Shown: in pieces, positions 5,465 to 5,645 of the stretch
Layout of the letters: each line of letters begins with the position of its first letter
Position numbering within the stretch: the stretch's first letter is position 1
Source of the DNA: DASWHD01 sp036393335
Lineage (GTDB): Bacteria; CG2-30-53-67; CG2-30-70-394
Assembly (NCBI GenBank): GCA_036393335.1
Contig: DASWHD010000113.1
Location: 1-5,645 of the forward strand
Direction: 5' to 3'
Length of the DNA: 5,645 bases
The notes under the pieces: model-generated
The model's input: only the letters and a program-made list of their open reading frames with translations
The model's database searches: none
Told to the model about the DNA's origin: nothing
Translations under genes and position numbers: made by a program

Positions 5465-5645
5465 CTGCCTATCCCCTTAGCTCAGGTCGTCCTCACCGAG
5501 GGTCCCAACGGGAACACGAAGACACGGAAACGGGAAACCACGAAAGGTTCTGGAAGGGGTTTTTTCGTATTTCCCCCCTTTCGTGCTTTCGTGATCCCAC
5601 TGTCGCCTCGTCGTTCTGGGCTTCCTGAGGTAAGGGGATAGGCAG
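5465..5645. repeat. 181-bp fold-back element with 22-bp terminal inverted repeats (MITE-like)
   Basis: The left arm 5465-5486 (starting CTGCCTATCCCCTTAG) and the right arm 5624-5645 (ending TAAGGGGATAGGCAG) are inverted repeats matching at 21 of 22 positions. The interior has nested inverted repeats: CACGAAAG (5539-5546) with CTTTCGTG (5586-5593), flanked by GGGA/TCCC, and AAGGGG (5554-5559) with CCCCTT (5575-5580). Degenerate ACACGAAG-type units run from 5514 to 5546. No transposase or credible gene is inside. CACGAAG-rich palindromes are a widespread kind of intergenic repeat. The window ends with the right arm, so the arm may extend further and no target-site duplication can be checked. 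Confidence 0.65.

Noticed and set aside
5554..5580. AAGGGG/CCCCTT hairpin with T6 as an intrinsic terminator
   Set aside because: The T-run is in the loop rather than after the stem, and the hairpin is an inner part of the fold-back element more than 300 bp from the VWA stop.
5395..5628. Plus-strand open frame of 77 codons
   Set aside because: Lies mostly within the inverted-repeat element, has no clear ribosome site and looks like repeat translation.

Overview
This is a GC-rich bacterial window, with G/C favoured at third codon positions in all four genes. The gene families (a BaeSR-like two-component system, a NorD/CbbO-type VWA protein) and the REP-like and CACGAAG-type intergenic repeats fit a proteobacterium, perhaps a chemolithotrophic or denitrifying gammaproteobacterium. 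That placement is inference; there is no rRNA or other marker gene here.

Layout. The left half is read from the minus strand. An OmpR/PhoB-family response regulator (1832-2542) is followed 10 bp later by its membrane histidine kinase (757-1821). After a 264-bp gap comes a small protein with a Sec signal peptide and an EF-hand-like Asp/Gly loop (34-492). The gap holds four tandem 11-bp units (691-734) ending TAAAG, TAACG, TAAAG and TAAAG on the + strand. Eleven-bp direct repeats are the spacing typical of OmpR/PhoB-type binding sites, so the neighbouring regulator may control the secreted protein. A 403-bp divergent intergenic region (2543-2945) carries a 21-bp near-perfect dyad and the second copy of a 17-bp sequence that also overlaps the tandem array.

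The right half is one large plus-strand gene (2946-5246, 766 aa). It has the conserved middle segment of the NorD/CbbO family and a C-terminal VWA domain with an intact MIDAS. Such proteins normally work with a MoxR-type AAA+ ATPase (NorQ or CbbQ) to activate a metalloenzyme or Rubisco. No ATPase, Rubisco or nitric oxide reductase gene lies in the window, so the client is unknown. Its start codon has no Shine-Dalgarno sequence, but a -10-like hexamer sits close enough that a leaderless transcript is possible.

The last 400 bp hold no convincing gene. They contain a REP-like palindrome (about 5311-5334) and, at the edge, a 181-bp fold-back element (5465-5645) with 22-bp terminal inverted repeats matching at 21 of 22 positions around a nested hairpin of CACGAAAG/CTTTCGTG type. 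This resembles a non-autonomous, MITE-like repeat.

No complete novel system is proven. The strongest leads are the phased 11-bp array linking the two-component system to the secreted protein, the VWA activator without an ATPase beside it, and the fold-back element.
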